Shown here: piece after piece, positions 47,163 to 59,663 of the stretch
How the letters are laid out: every line of letters starts with the position of its first letter
How positions within the stretch are numbered: position 1 is the first letter of the stretch
Assembly: GCA_022606135.1 (NCBI GenBank)
Contig: JABYQN010000005.1
Location: 1,240,001-1,304,000, forward strand
Length of the DNA stretch: 64,000 bases
Direction of reading: 5' to 3'
Origin: Fomes fomentarius
Taxonomy: Eukaryota > Basidiomycota > Agaricomycetes > Polyporales > Polyporaceae
The notes under the pieces: generated by a model
The model's input: only the letters and a program-made list of their open reading frames with translations
Told to the model about the DNA's origin: nothing
The model's database searches: none
Made by a program: the position numbers and the translations under genes

Positions 47163-49256
47163 CTAGTCGTCGCTCTCTTCCTCGCCGCTGTCGGGGTCCT
47201 CGCTGTCGTCGTCGGAGTCTTGGTCCTCGGACGTCTCGTGCGCCGTCCAGTCCGACGTCTCGAGCTTCTCGTTCTTGTAGCTCTCTGTGCGGAAGTGAGT
47301 ACAGGTATGGAGTGTATGCACATGGTGATAGATAGACTGACCGCCGTGCTGAACCTCGTACGCCGACTGGGTAACACAACGAGACAACTCCGCTTTCGCG
47401 TGGACCTTGGTGCCCTGGCCGAGGATACAACCTTCGAGCTTCACCCTAGTACGCCGTATCAGTGTTGTGTTGCTAGCAATGGTGAATCACTGACCCCTCG
47501 CCGATGACGCAGTGGTCGAGGATCACACATCCTACGATCTTGGCGAACTTGCTAATGACGCAGTGCTTGCCGATGACCGACCGCTTGATGCTCGTGCGCT
47601 CCTCGATGCGCGTCGAGCGGCCGACGATCGAGTCCGCAGAGATCTGGGCCTTTTGGTCGATTAGCGACCGGTTCTCGGGGTCTGACGGGAGGGTGTAGCT
47701 CGTTTGGCCGAGGAACTGCAGAGGCAGGCACATTAGTGAGTGATGGAAAACGCGAGGTCAGGTACCAAACCACAAAGACATGATACATACGAAACGGTTG
47801 AGCTCGAGATACGAGTGGAGGTTGTTCGCGCGAGACGCGAACCCGGAGGAAGCGCGGTGCACAACCAAGCCGACACGCAGGCTGGGCTCGACGGCGTCTT
47901 CGTCATCCTGCTCTACGGGCGAAGGCACGACCGAGCGCAGGTGCTCGTCGTCGCCCTCCGGACCTTCGGCAGAATGTCGCAGACGCTGCTTCTGGAACGG
48001 GAGATGCAGCGTCGAGTGTTTGAGGGCAAGCCCCTGCGAGACGGTGTTGGTGACAGGGCTGAGCACTGCAGCGGAGAGACCTCGTCAGCTCAAAGGTAAA
48101 AACGCAAAGACGGCACGGTGGGGAATGTTCACTGTTTCCGTATTTCTCCCGCCGCGTCCGCTGATATTGCGGTTTGCACAGCCAGGGGATGAACTCCTCC
48201 CTGAACGAGTCTAGATGCGATTTTTGGCTGAGCGCGTCGAGGACAGTCCGTTTGCAGACGTAAACGTGAGAGTCTCGGAAACTGGACGAGAGCTTTGTCC
48301 GCGGGTACCTGATTTCGACGTTGACCTTTTTTCCTCTCATAACTGAACGCGAGGGGCTCTACTCACTGTGCGAGAAGGCCCATACGCAGCTCAAACTCTT
48401 CGTTGTTCACGTCCACATCGTCCGGCGTGTCGACGTGCAGCAGCGTCCCCGAGCGCTCGTCGAAGACGATGGGGACATTTGAGGGTAGGACGCCCCATTC
48501 CTCGGTGACACCAGACTTGTCCGGGCGATTGACCTCATAGAAGCACGCGGTGGCAATCGAGCCGTCGTAAGTGGTCTCTGTCCGGAATTTGTTGAGGATC
48601 TGGGTCAACGAGAGGCTGGGGGGAGGGACGAAGTCGCATGGGAGGACGATGAAGTCCGACTGGATGCGCGAGGAAAAATGTCGAAGTAGCGTGCATGTTC
48701 CGACTGCAAGGTCCTGGGTTTGCTCGAATGTTTGGAGGTCGATTCGGAGGGTTGGGAAAGACGAAGAAACGTCGGACTGGATGTAGTTCGACACCGCGGA
48801 ACGATGCGATGTTGGGCATACAAGGAGGACATCTGTCGGCGGTAATCAGCTAGGCTCGCATGTTACAAATAAGATGTAGTTGTGGAAGCAGAAAGGATTC
48901 CGCGGCTTTTGTCTCGAAGATGCGCACTCCTCGGAGCAATGGCCCCGGTATTCAAATGTAACCCGCATATGTGGGTAGAAAATGGATGTAATAAATTGTC
49001 GGAGCCCTACCAGATATTCCAGACTGCTCCAACCAAGCAAGAGGGTATTCGAGCATTGGTTTGTTTGCGATAGGCAGGAGTGCCTTCGGCGATGGTTCAT
49101 CGCCTTGATTACTTGTGAGAGGCAGGAGCCTGCGATCCTAGCATCAGCAGCACCTCCGACCATATTTTGTGATGCTTACTCATTACCAAAGCCAGCGAGG
49201 ACGACGGCGAGGAACTCGCGGGTGACGATCTTGTTGGATGAGTCGTCGAAATCCAT
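47163..49256 (-). CDS. GCD1: translation initiation factor eIF2B subunit gamma
   Basis: Eight exons: 49256-49180, 49129-49011, 48832-48367, 48308-48133, 48065-47791, 47715-47495, 47445-47342, 47284-47163; phases agree, 519 residues. The nucleotidyltransferase-like N-terminal domain has FLAVVLAGFGNELLPLT, PSPKALLPIANKPMLEYPL and DVLLVCPTSHRS; a central part has VLPCDFVPPPSLS. The C-terminal left-handed beta-helix has hexapeptide repeats (ISADSIVGRSTRIEERTSIK, SVIGKHCVISKFAKIVG, CVILDHCVIGEG, CILGQGTKVHAKAELSRCV). A short acidic tail closes it. It is a catalytic-complex subunit of the eIF2 guanine-nucleotide exchange factor in the cytoplasm. Intron 2 (178 nt) is longer than the rest. Confidence 0.92.
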
Positions 49257-50157
49257 GGTGAAGTTGCAAACCACGATCTAGGGTTCGGCTCAATCTCCAC
49301 GCTTAGCAGGCGCCCAACCCAGAGTTTGTGACTCGACCATCAGATTCACAGCACGACGGTTTTGCCCTGACTCTTCGTTCTGGCGGTATACGTTCAAGTT
49401 CACTTCGGTATGTGCTGAGAGTTACCAACATCCCTGATCACACAGGGATACCTCGTGGCTACTGTATTGCTGTACAGTGTGACCGAAGTGTAGGCGGAAG
49501 TTGTTTGCAAGTCACTGTGACGACTTCGTCCTGATCCTGGTCTCCGGGAATTCCCTTGTTCCGCGGGTGCGATTGTATGCGCGCGCGTACTGTACTTAAG
49601 CAAAGGCTTCCGCCCTCTGCGCTGCGCGTAAACTTCACTATCGTAGGGATCCGAGGGTTCCAAATTTAGCATCGGTTGCCACCTCGCGGCTCTATCAAGC
49701 CTAGCGCATTTATCCGGGGGAACTCAGAGACCGCCGGTGGATCGGTCTTCGAGCTAAAATGGCCTCCTATGCTCCTTCTCTCCAATGAGCCTTATGGTGT
49801 GCAGTTGCGCGTGCGCTTCTAGTGAATCAGTGCGTACTTCCTTCCTATATTTACGCCAAATTCTGCTCATGCGCGGCCCGGCGTTCGGGTAGAACTCGTT
49901 CCATACAGACAGCCGGAGTTTGTGATCAAGTGGCTACGGATCTTCAAAGGTCGTGTGCAAGTGGTCGGCGGGCCGCAAGTTAGGGAGTAGAGCAAGCGAA
50001 AGCAACAACTGTCAGCTGTACCCTCGGAAGCTTGAACGGATATGCCTCGGCTACGCACCGCGGCATAGGCAACGGTCTACGTTTAAATGCTTGGGGGCTC
50101 GGTCTGGAATATCCCCCGCAACCTCGTCATCGCGTTCAACACTCGTTGATCCTCAAC
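49257..50157. promoter_or_regulatory. divergent region, eIF2B-gamma / rhamnogalacturonase
   Basis: 901 bp between divergent start codons; it must hold both promoters. No coding exon is seen. Nothing like a TATA box or carbon-catabolite site can be assigned with confidence. Confidence 0.45.
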
Positions 50158-51919
50158 ATGGGCTTGCAGTCCCTCTTGGCAACCGTCCTCCTCGCCACCG
50201 CCGCCACCGCCCAGCTGTCGGGAAGCGTCGGTCCTACCACTCCGCTATCACAGAAGAGCCATATCTGCAACGTTCTCGACTATGGCGGGAGCGTCGGCTC
50301 GAGCGACATTGGACCTGCGATCACGAGCGCGTTCAACGTGCGTTAGTTGCATATATGCACATCCAGTTGTGACTCGCACTGACGTCAGTCCACAGAACTG
50401 TGTCTTGAAGAATTCTGGTTCAACCCTGTATGTTCCCGCGGGGAATTATCAGATGAAGACCTGGGTCGACCTCAAGGGTGGCACGAAGTGGGCCTTCCGT
50501 CTGGACGGGTTCGTCACCCGGACCGGTACGTCTAATAATACTCGTCATATTCGTGAACCATATTCTCATGGTTGCCAGCGACCACCGGTGGGAATATGAT
50601 CGCAATTGAGAACGCGGACGACTTCGAGTTCTATTCTGCGAACAGCGTGGGTGGCATCCAGGGTTACGGTTACCAATGCCGCAACGCAGGGTGAGTCTAT
50701 CTGTACTGCGTGCAGGGAACAATATTGAGACTTGAATGTCAGACCACGTCTGATCCGTATGGTCAACTCTCAGAACTGGTCACTCCATGACTTAGTCCTT
50801 GTTGACTGTAAGCGTACACTACCAGCTACAGCAATCCTTCTGATCCCATTGTAGCGCCCGTGTTCCATCTGGTCATCCAGTCTGGCCAGAACGGTGAAGT
50901 GTACAACTTGGCCATCCGTGGTGCGTATTTTGCGTGGGACTCACATGTAGTATTGCAGTTTGTTAACCACATGCAGGTGGCAACATCGGAGGCTCTGATG
51001 GGGTCGATGTGTGGGGTAACAACCACTGGATCCACGACGTCGAGGTGACGAACCGTGATGAGTGTGTGACCGTCAAGTCTCCGGCGACGAACATTCTCGT
51101 TGAGCGCAGTCCGTATTCCTGACCCTCCTCTGGGCAAACGCTACAGATTACTGAGCTTTTCTCTATCTAGTCTGGTGCAACCAGTCTGGCGGCAGTGCCA
51201 TTGGCAGTCTCTCTGACGGTACTGCCATCGAGAATGTGCTCTACAGGAACGTGTATACCAACGGCGGCAACCAGGCCTTTATGATCAAGAGTAACCTCGG
51301 CTCTGGGTACGTCAGGAACGTCCAGTTCCAGAACTTTGTCGCGCGTGCCACCGCGTACGGTCTCAACATCGACCAATACTGGTCGTCTCAGAGCCCCGGA
51401 CAGGGGGCTGGCGTGCAGCTTCAGAACATCACATTCTCCGTGAGTAGCTCATGGCTTTCCCTCAAGTACACTCTACAATAGCCTCCCCGTTAGAACTGGA
51501 ACGGCAACGTCGCCGACGGCGTGCAACGCCCGCCAGTCCAGCTCATTTGCGCTGACGGCGCGCCGTGCGTCGACATCAGCCTGAGCAACGTGAACATGTG
51601 GTCTCAGACGGACAAGGCGGTCGTGAAATGCGAGAGCGCGTACGGTTCGGGTGTGTCGTGCATCAAGAGCGGCTCCTCGCACACCGCCTATGCAAAGGTC
51701 ACCCAGTCGATCTCGCGCCCGCCTGGCTACTCCACCCCCACGACCATGGCTGGAGACCTCTCCAACGGCTTCCCGACGAATGCTGCGATCCCGACACCGT
51801 AAGTCATCCCTGCTGTGGTTCAGTGATGGTCAACCTCGCTCATGTTTGACTACAGGACAATCCCGACGTCGTTCTTCCCTGGCCTCCCTCAGATCAGCCC
51901 GTTGGCGAAGAACCGATAA
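50158..51919 (+). CDS. secreted rhamnogalacturonase (GH28)
   Basis: Nine exons: 50158-50337, 50396-50525, 50579-50690, 50743-50807, 50855-50920, 50977-51108, 51171-51439, 51494-51798, 51856-51919; 440 residues, all phases agree. A signal peptide ([20 protein letters not shown]) with a likely cut after AQL/A is followed by a right-handed beta-helix. Conserved pieces: [63 protein letters not shown], and [12 protein letters not shown]. The catalytic Asp residues sit in DGVDVW and RDECV. These match rhamnogalacturonan hydrolases (RhgA type) rather than plain polygalacturonases. It would cut pectin hairy regions outside the cell. Confidence 0.9.
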
Positions 51920-52519
51920 GATAACAGAGGATAAACTAGCTATGGTTGGAGGAGAAACCTTGACCCATATGCCACATTACGAGTTTGCTTGCACGTATTA
52001 CGCGTGTCTAGAATCTGGATGGTCGATTTGAAAGGCTCGTAAGACACCTCCACGGTCCCAAAGAAAGCCTACAACAATATTGCGAGTTATGAGATTTGAT
52101 ACTGTCTGGTAGACATACCAAGACGCGTACGGCCGTCAGCTATGAGATAGCCAAGACGGAACGCGTCCCTAAGGATTCTGCTCTGGCGAAAAAGCTGTGT
52201 TGTGTTGATCGACATAGACGCCGGGATCATAGTGCTGCCCCGGGATCGGAGAAGCGACGTCGTTGTCGTCGCTGGCGGACCGCGCCTTGTCATTGTCCCG
52301 CACGTTGAGCTCGGACCTCACACAATTCGGATTGACACCGCGGACGCTCATGTTTCATTCTGCCGCTCTTGCTTGACACGTAACGCACACGCTGCTGCTG
52401 CTCTTCGCATCGACTGCTCTCCATGGTTCTTTTTGGGCTGGTTCTCAGCATCTCGACTCTTCTCCCTTTGCCCCGACTCTGCTCTTGCCCGCTCCCCCGC
52501 CGTGTGGGATCTATTAACG
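51920..52519. promoter_or_regulatory. 3' end of GH28 gene and upstream region of kinase
   Basis: 600 bp. The kinase reading frame stays open upstream to 52202, but this extension has no kinase features and is rich in His/Arg/Cys, so I treat it as 5' UTR. No other gene is seen. Confidence 0.45.
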
Positions 52520-55500
52520 ATGGCGTCGGTCTCCGTTCATCAACTCTACCAACGTCTTGAGACTGTGGGCAAGGGCGCATACGGCTCGGTGCACAAAGGC
52601 AGGGACCTCCGCACTGGTGAAGTCGTTGCACTCAAGATCATCAACCTGGACACGGAAGACGACGATGTGGGAGACATCCAGCGCGAGGTCGCGCTGCTCA
52701 CGCAGCTCCGGGACGCCCCCAATGTCACGGAGTATTACGGATGCTACATGGACGGTCCGCGAGTGTGGATTGTCATGGAATACGCGCAGGGAGGCAGCGT
52801 GCGCACGCTCATGAAGGCGTGCAAGGACGGGGTGCTGGAGGAGAAGTATGTTTCTGTAATCACCCGCGAGGTTCTGATAGGCCTCAGCTACTTGCACAAG
52901 TCCAACATCATTCACCGTGACCTGAAGGCCGCGAACATCCTCGTCACTTCCACCGGGAAGGTCATGATTGCCGACTTTGGTGTCTCTGCTCTCCTGGTTA
53001 CTGCCTCTAGCAAGCGCAATACACTTGTTGGCACTCCACATTGGATGGCTCCTGAGGTGGCCCATGCGTCCGCGTACGACACGAAGGCAGACATCTGGAG
53101 CTTGGGCATCATGATCTATGAGATGATCAAAGGCAGCGCCCCTAATTCGCACATCGTGGACCAAGCAAAGCTCATTCAGCTCATTCCGCGGATGAAGCCG
53201 CCGAGACTGATAGAGGGAGAGGGGAGTAAGGAGTTGCGGGAGTTCGTAGCGGCGTGTCTCAGGGAATCCCCGATCGACGTAGGTGGTAACTCGGCACTGT
53301 GGTGGTTTCATACTCATGGATGGTCTGCAGCGATTGTCTGCGGACGAATTGTCCAAGACAAAGTGGATAGTTTCTGTTCGTAAGGTGCCTGTCACCGTCC
53401 TCAAGGACATCATCCTCCGATACGACGCGTGGACCAAGGGTGGCGGTACCCGTGCAAGCATGGCAGCACCTCTTCCATGGGAGGAAGAAGAGGAGCGAGA
53501 ACGGAGGTACGCACCCGCGTTTTGCTGGTGTCACCCTCAAAGACAGGAATCCTTACACGACTATCAGTGACCCGTCAGGCGCCGTCCTAGAGGACGACAG
53601 CCCTTGGGAATTTAACACCGTTCGAGGTCGTTCAACGTCCAGTCTCGATCAATCTGAGCTTGACAACTCATTGCTCGACTTGTTGGAGGACGAGACCGCG
53701 GGAGGACAATCGACCGTCCGTCCACCGCCTATATCTAGCGTCCCGGCTACACTGAGGAATCTCTTCGACTACGGCGATCTCCCTCCACCCGACCCGTTCC
53801 GCATGCCCGTTGTCGAGATGCCTTCAGACGATCTATTAGCGAATCCTTCGCTCAACGTCTCGTCTACCCCCATTCGTGGTCGGAGTCCCTCGAGCATACG
53901 CAACCTGACCACTCCGGAGCCCAGCGATGATCCTCGGACCGCAAAGCAGTCTGCCTTCATGTTTCCTCCGAGAGAGTCCACTCCTCGTTCGAAGTCTGCT
54001 GGTGGAGAGCCGGACGACAACGATTTTCCTGTGTCTCCGCTCGAGCGCAAACGAGAGCGACTGCCTCCACTGGGGCCTGGTATACCGCGAGGGCTAGCCC
54101 CAACACCAGTACTGTCAGATACAGAAGGCAAATTGCCCTTGATTCTAACCTCGAGCAAATCCGGTTATCGAGAGGTGAGATCCAACCGTGGGGTCCCAGA
54201 CATCGAGATCCCCGAACCCTCTCCCGTCAACGCCTCGACGACCGATAGTCCTCCTCCCATAGTCCTATCTGCCTCATCCCCAGAACGGACCACGACCCAA
54301 CGACCGCTTACGAACCGGAAAAGGTCGCAGAGCAGTGCCCCGGGTCTATCATCCCCACCCGTCTCTGCTTCCTCTCCCTCCTCACGAGACCGTGATCTCG
54401 CCACGCCCGACTTCCGCTTTCCCCCCATTCCTGCAAGTCCTTTTCCTGGTGACGAAGATGCATCTGCATCACCGTTGCCCACCTTCCGATTGCCCCATGG
54501 ACATGATCGAAGATCACCGACGCATTCTAGCATATCTACGATATCAACCCTCTCCACCACGTCCAGCATCCACCAGACTTCGCAGTCTTTGGACGCGTCA
54601 AACCTTCCCAAGCGCCTTGCCTCGCCTGGAGGATCACTACCGACGCCCCCACCGGTGATGCGGGCGAGGTCAGCCACGGCGACAACCGAGCCCAATCCGT
54701 TTGCAACAGCACAAAGCTCTTTGATAGGCAACGTGAAGGGGCCTTCCAGACGACCTAGTCTTCATCGGCTGGGTTCTGCATCCCCCCTTGACTTACCCAT
54801 CAGACCGTTTGCGAAGAGTCGGGACGAGCGTAGTGGTAGTCCTGCGGAGTCATCGTTCGGCACAGCCGCTGGTTTTCCTGTACCTGGCTTGCGCGACGTA
54901 CTTAAGGTATACTAGCTTTCACGAATGCTACACGGCGTATCTGACTCACTGGCGCTTTCAGATCCCGACCCTGAGCTCCGAGCACAAGCTCGGCATGACC
55001 GACCTACTTCCTCCCTCCCCTGCTCCATACCCCATTCCGTCACGACCCTCAAAATCACTGAATAGCCTCCCGCAGCCGAACTCCACAGCATCCTCCTCCA
55101 CGACGTCTCTCAACTCCCTCGTATCGCATCCAAACCAATCCTCTACTGATCTCCGCCTTATATCCGATACGTCCTTCACCTCCCACGCACGATCCTTCTC
55201 ACTCGGTGGTTCCCAATCGTACCCGTCGCTTCCTTCAGACGTCCTCCTAGGTCCCCAAATTCGACCGCTCGACCTCGGTCCGTTAATGCATTCCCACGAA
55301 GCGACGCATGCAGAGCTCGCGCGGACAGTGGACGAGCTGCAGCAGTGGATGTCGGTCGTCGAGGTCGGGCTCGCGCAGATGCTCGATCGGAGCACGGAAG
55401 AAACGATTGCGGAGGAGACGGAAGATGTGATCGTGTTCGACCATCGGACGCACGACCGCGACGCTTCGTTCTCAGACATTAGTGCAGACGATCGGACAGC

Positions 55501-55543
55501 CACGCCCAATCCATTCGGGGTGCCAGTCGCCCTCGAGCAGTAG
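52520..55543 (+). CDS. STE20/germinal-centre protein kinase (Nak1/Kic1 type)
   Basis: Four exons: 52520-53278, 53331-53506, 53568-54906, 54962-55543; phases agree, 951 residues. The N-terminal kinase domain (about 12-280) has the glycine loop GKGAYGSV, VALKI with the ATP-binding Lys, HRDLKAANI, DFGVSALL, and the GTPHWMAPEVAH activation-end motif typical of STE20 kinases. A Ser/Pro-rich regulatory region of about 600 residues follows, with many S/T-P sites. Closest style is the GCK-III group (yeast Kic1, fission yeast Nak1, human MST3/4), which acts in the RAM/MOR polarity pathway upstream of an Orb6/Cbk1-type kinase. The assignment to Nak1/Kic1 is from the short N terminus and LRDAPNVTEYYG segment, not from a search. 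Confidence 0.88.
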
Positions 55544-55851
55544 TATTGTTACCAGTATCAGAATCTTGCAGAGTTGTTTATGGCGCTATTTCTTCGAACG
55601 AACTCCGATGTCACTGCTTGTGCTTGTGCTTCTGGATTCCCTCCTTCTCCGTTTGCATCGTCGTACCGTACCCACTCGCCGTGTTCTAGAGACATTATTG
55701 CATGTACACTACATATCACGCCCGCTTTTCCTATCCACCTGTACGCTAACCATGGCATACCCTGCATGAAGATTATAACACTCGTACTTTATCGTGGGAT
55801 CTCACGACTCTGCCTACAAATCTAGGCAATTCCGTCCGCCACCCTCATGCA
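55544..55851. other. short gap between kinase and DUF6533 pseudogene
   Basis: 308 bp, the kinase 3' UTR plus the 3' flank of the pseudogene; no coding signal. Confidence 0.4.
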
Positions 55852-56586
55852 CTACACGCTGTCAGATACAGCGGTTTGGTCGTCCTCGAAGTCACCGTTC
55901 TCGCCAAGGGTGTCAGATGTCAGGCCCAACGAGCCTATCATCCTGTTGAAGTTCAAGGATCCAACCGAAGCGAGAGAATCCTGCTGCGTCAAGTTTGTAT
56001 GGGCTTACTGCAGATCCATACAAAATCTCGAGATGAGCAGCGCAATCAGACTGGGGTAAAGAAACTTAGTATGTTGTAGCTGCAGAGACAGTGCATAGGT
56101 TAGGGAGGATGGCCGTACGTCTCTACCATTCCCGTCAAGGTGCCCCCACCAGTCGTAAAGGCTTAATTGTAGAGTTGTAACGGGAGGGAATGAGTATTGA
56201 GACAATTCAATGAATTGTAGGCGAACTTTACGGAGAAGAAGGTGGCAAAGCTGAGGCTCAGCGAGTTCATGGCGACAAGAACACTGTAAGCAGTGTTTTC
56301 AGACATCATCACACCTCATTGGGTGGCAAAGCTGGAACGCACACGAAATATATTGCACCTGAATAGTAGTAGCAAGTTCAATGATGGTACTACTGAGTAT
56401 TGTTGAAGGTAGCAGCAGGAGAGCATGTGCTTACCATCTCTAAACATGATCCATGACACAGAGTAGCTCTCGCCAAGAAGTCTTACTTCTCTACTGGTTG
56501 TGTATGTTGAGTACCAGGTGATGCCCATGGCCAGTACATCAGAGATTAGGAGAGTGCCTCTGGAGACGATAGTGACTAGATGACGG
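55852..56586 (-). pseudogene. 5'-truncated DUF6533 membrane-protein pseudogene
   Basis: Blocks matching the gene at 40595-42307 appear in order: 56586-56435 (TIVSRGTLLISDVLAMGITW, SWIMFRDG), 56358-56313 plus 56283-56232 (GAIYF, then VLVAMNSLSLSFATFFS), and about 56047-55852 (LIALLISRFCMDLQ, SLNFNRMIGSLG). Exon order and intron positions agree with the intact copy. In the last block a TAA stop (56007-56005) stands where the other copy has an Ala codon; both flanks are otherwise in frame and equal in length. The N-terminal DUF6533 half and a start codon are missing upstream. It is a relic. Confidence 0.75.
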
Positions 56587-56990
56587 CTGTCATAACAGAA
56601 AACATTGTCATTAGATCACGATGGATATTCATAGCTGTAGCCAAGATTGCAAGTCAGTACTACTGAATGGCACTGCCCGGCTTCTCCAGACCTCCCAGAA
56701 CTCTCAGGCATAGCCTGACGTGTTCTGCAGCCGTTTGAGCGGCCCAGCACCATAGGTGTTCGGTGCAGCGATGCTCAGCCCGGAGCCTTCCCTAGACCCA
56801 GACCTCATGCTTCATCGTAAAGTTCAGTGCACACGCCATCCTTGTCGGAGGAAGAGGAGGAGGAGATCTATGATATATGATATTCGCCTACTCGTACATA
56901 CCACGAATCCCGATCGCGGAGGCGCATATGATATCAAAGACAGAGCGATACAGCACGGATCCGAGGGCTATTGAGATTACGGCAATGCAG
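56587..56990. other. intergenic gap, no gene seen
   Basis: 404 bp between the pseudogene and APS kinase, both on the minus strand; no sign of the missing 5' exons of the pseudogene. Confidence 0.45.
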
Positions 56991-57976
56991 TTAAATGAAC
57001 TTATTTTCCGCCAAATAGTCCGTTATGCGGCGGACAGCTTCTGTCACATCGACCTCGTCCGTCTTGATATGGATCTCGGGAGATTCGGGAGCCTCGTAAG
57101 GTGCAGAGATGCCCGTAAAGTCTGGCCACAAGAGAAAAATGTCAGTCAGGACCGCTGCTATGCCAAGGAATCGAAGCGGGGGAGGGGGGGATAACGAGGG
57201 CAAGAGAAAGCGAGTGATCAAGACGCACCTTTGATGTCCCCCGCCCGTGCCTTCTTGTAGAGGCCCTTCGGGTCGCGCTGCTCGACCACGCTCAGAGGCG
57301 CGTCAACAAAGACCTCGACGAACGCGATGCCCGACTTCTCGTGCAGCTCGCGCGCAACCGCGCGGTCTGCGCGGTATGGCGAGATGAACGCGGTCAGCGT
57401 GATCGCGGACGCGTCCGAGAAGAGCTTCGCGACCTGTAGCACCCACCGCCAATGGATTAAATGGGAGGGGGAAAAGAGCGTCGCAGAGACGATGATTCGC
57501 GGAGTGAGGTTGAGTATGTAACGGCTTCCAGTTGGAGGATAAGCGACGCACCTCGCCAATCCGACGAATGTTCTCGTTCCGCGACTGCTCGTCAAACCCG
57601 AGGTCCTTGTTCAGCCCGAAACGAACGTTATCACCATCCAGCCGATATGCGAACTTGTGCAGATGCAGGAGGTGCTGCTCGAGCGCGCACGCGATCGTCG
57701 ACTGTTTGGCACGAGTTGGGCGGATAGGGGGTCAGTTACACCTCGCCTGCATGCGATGTACGGGATGACGCACCTTTCCGCTCGCGCTGAGCCCTGTGAA
57801 CCAGATCGTGACACCCTTCTGGCTGAGCAAGCTCGCGCGTTCCTCCGCGCTCACTGAGCCTAGTGAAGCAGCGTGAATGCGCCCATCGATGGATAGCCCC
57901 GCCACAAACTATCAGCGCATGCGCTTCCACAGGACAACGGGACCATACCTGGGTGAAAAGTGATGTTGGTGGCCAT
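56991..57976 (-). CDS. MET14: adenylyl-sulfate kinase (APS kinase)
   Basis: Five exons: 57976-57949, 57859-57774, 57701-57552, 57433-57229, 57121-56991; phases agree, 199 residues, normal length. The P-loop GLSASGKSTIA spans an intron; then [16 protein letters not shown], a family motif with the substrate-binding Arg, [44 protein letters not shown] and [11 protein letters not shown] follow in the usual order. It phosphorylates APS to PAPS in the cytosolic sulfate-assimilation pathway. No other sulfur genes are adjacent. Confidence 0.93.
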
Positions 57977-58545
57977 TGTTTGGGAATCGCGACTGGTATA
58001 GGGATGCAGAAGAGGTTTCGAGGCTGGCGGATTGCTGGCGTCATCATGGTGTGCGGCCAAGGAGTATAAGTATGTTTCGTGCACGTGACAACCTTCATAT
58101 CCCCGCGCGCGGCGCGTCTCGCACAGCGAATCGCGCGTATGGCAATTCGGGTAGAAGACAGCAGATGAATCAGCCCGTCGTTGAATTCCAGATACCTGCC
58201 AGACATCGTACAGGAGGGCCAATGAATACGCGTTGGTATGCGCAATGCTGTGGGAGCGAAGTGATGCAGTGGGATGTATTCTTTGGAGAGATGTTACAGG
58301 TTTAGATACAGACGGCGTCTCACTGGCTGCTGTTACCGAGTCATTAACGACTCAACGATTATGCCAGACAGCTACACATGCGGCCAATGGGGAATGCGTG
58401 GTACAACATGCTGCGAAAGCGGTAAGGAAAACAGATGGCAGATCAAGGGGGCGGAGTCACGGGGAACTGAGAGCTGGAGCTAGAGCTGGAACTGCAGAGG
58501 TCGGTTGGAAGGGAGCATCATTGGGGGGATATAGATTTGGAGCGC
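57977..58545. promoter_or_regulatory. upstream region of APS kinase
   Basis: 569 bp between the APS kinase start and the 3' end of the pyroglutamyl peptidase gene, both on the minus strand. Fungal sulfur genes are often regulated by a bZIP factor, but no confident binding site can be assigned by eye. Confidence 0.4.
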
Positions 58546-59663
58546 TTACGGCTGGTGTAACCGACCGCAGACCCAGAGGATTATTCGTTGGATCGCGTCC
58601 GTCACCTGCTCGGTGCTGAGCGGCTGGTCGACCGGGGGACAGTGCATGAAGAGCACCGGTGTCGGCTTGGGCGGCGTGCTGCGTTCCTTGAACTTCTCTT
58701 GCGGCGCGATGCCCTTCTTAGCTTCTGCCAGCGAGCAGTAGAACACAAAATCGCACAGATAGTGGCCAGCGTCCATAGAAGAGTACACCTGCTGTGCCGG
58801 CAGGAACAGTTAGTCGGGGAAGCAGGTCAGCCGTTAGGTAGAAGGCAAGATAGACGCACGTCAATCCCGCTCTCCTTCAGGTGAACGATCAGCTTCGGCA
58901 CGTCCACGTCCGTGGAGATCTCGTCTGGGGAGGTTTCGTAGCCCTTTCCGAACCCACGGTTCGGGGGCGGGGGAATGTCGACGACTTCGACAGGCTCGGG
59001 GCCATTCCCGTGGTGTGGGCCATGGTGCCCTCCTAGGGGAGGACCAACTAGCATACGCTCCATGCGTGCCAGCTCGGCCTCGGCAGTGTCACCTGCGTGA
59101 TCCTTGGGCAAATGAACAATGGGTGCGTATTCTCCAAGAGCGTCTTTCATCCTGTATCCGTTCTTGTGGCCTATGCGCTCAACGCGGAGGGGACCGCGGC
59201 CTGCGACGCCAACATGGAAGACGAAATCGTAGCCGTTAGCTGGAGGCGGGGGAATAGCGTAGTTTGGGTCGTTGGGGTTTGGAAGGACAGGTGGGCGGGT
59301 ATGGAAACCGGGAACGGTGCTCAGTACCGCTTGGTAGTTGACGGGAATTTCGAGGGTGGTGATATGGATCTGCTGAGGGCGGCGGAGGATCTCTTCCATC
59401 TCGTCGGTGATCATCGCAGACTGATCATTGAGCAGGAGGAGGTCTGAAGGTGGGTCTGTGTAGAGGACGGTGTTGTGGAGGGGCTTGACTGCGAGCCATG
59501 ATGGGTTCTCCTTGTACTTGCCAAAGGGCTGGAAAGCCCGAGAGACAAACTTGAATAGAATTGCGAGGAGCGGTGAGCAAGGACGACTTACGCCAAAGCC
59601 AGTTATGAGGACGCGGAGAGCGTTAGGGTCAATGCTATCGGTCGCAGGGACGATCGGCGGCAT
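58546..59663 (-). CDS. pyroglutamyl-peptidase I (peptidase family C15)
   Basis: Three exons: 59663-59592, 59528-58860, 58788-58546; phases agree, 327 residues. An N-terminal VLITGFGPFGKYKENPSW is the typical C15 start; the middle holds YDFVFHVGVAGRG with the conserved Gly-rich strand, and the last exon has SMDAGHYLCDFVFYCSL, which carries the catalytic Cys and is followed by the helix with the His. Length exceeds bacterial enzymes because of insertions (Pro/Gly/His-rich around GGHHGPHHGNGPEP). It removes N-terminal pyroglutamate from peptides, probably in the cytosol. Confidence 0.86.

Noticed and set aside
52202..52519. N-terminal extension of the kinase reading frame
   Set aside because: Open by chance; composition unlike the kinase and the family starts at the ATG at 52520.
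56284..56312. A 29-nt intron in the DUF6533 pseudogene
   Set aside because: A normal 59-nt intron from an earlier donor (same position as in the other copy) explains the gap better.
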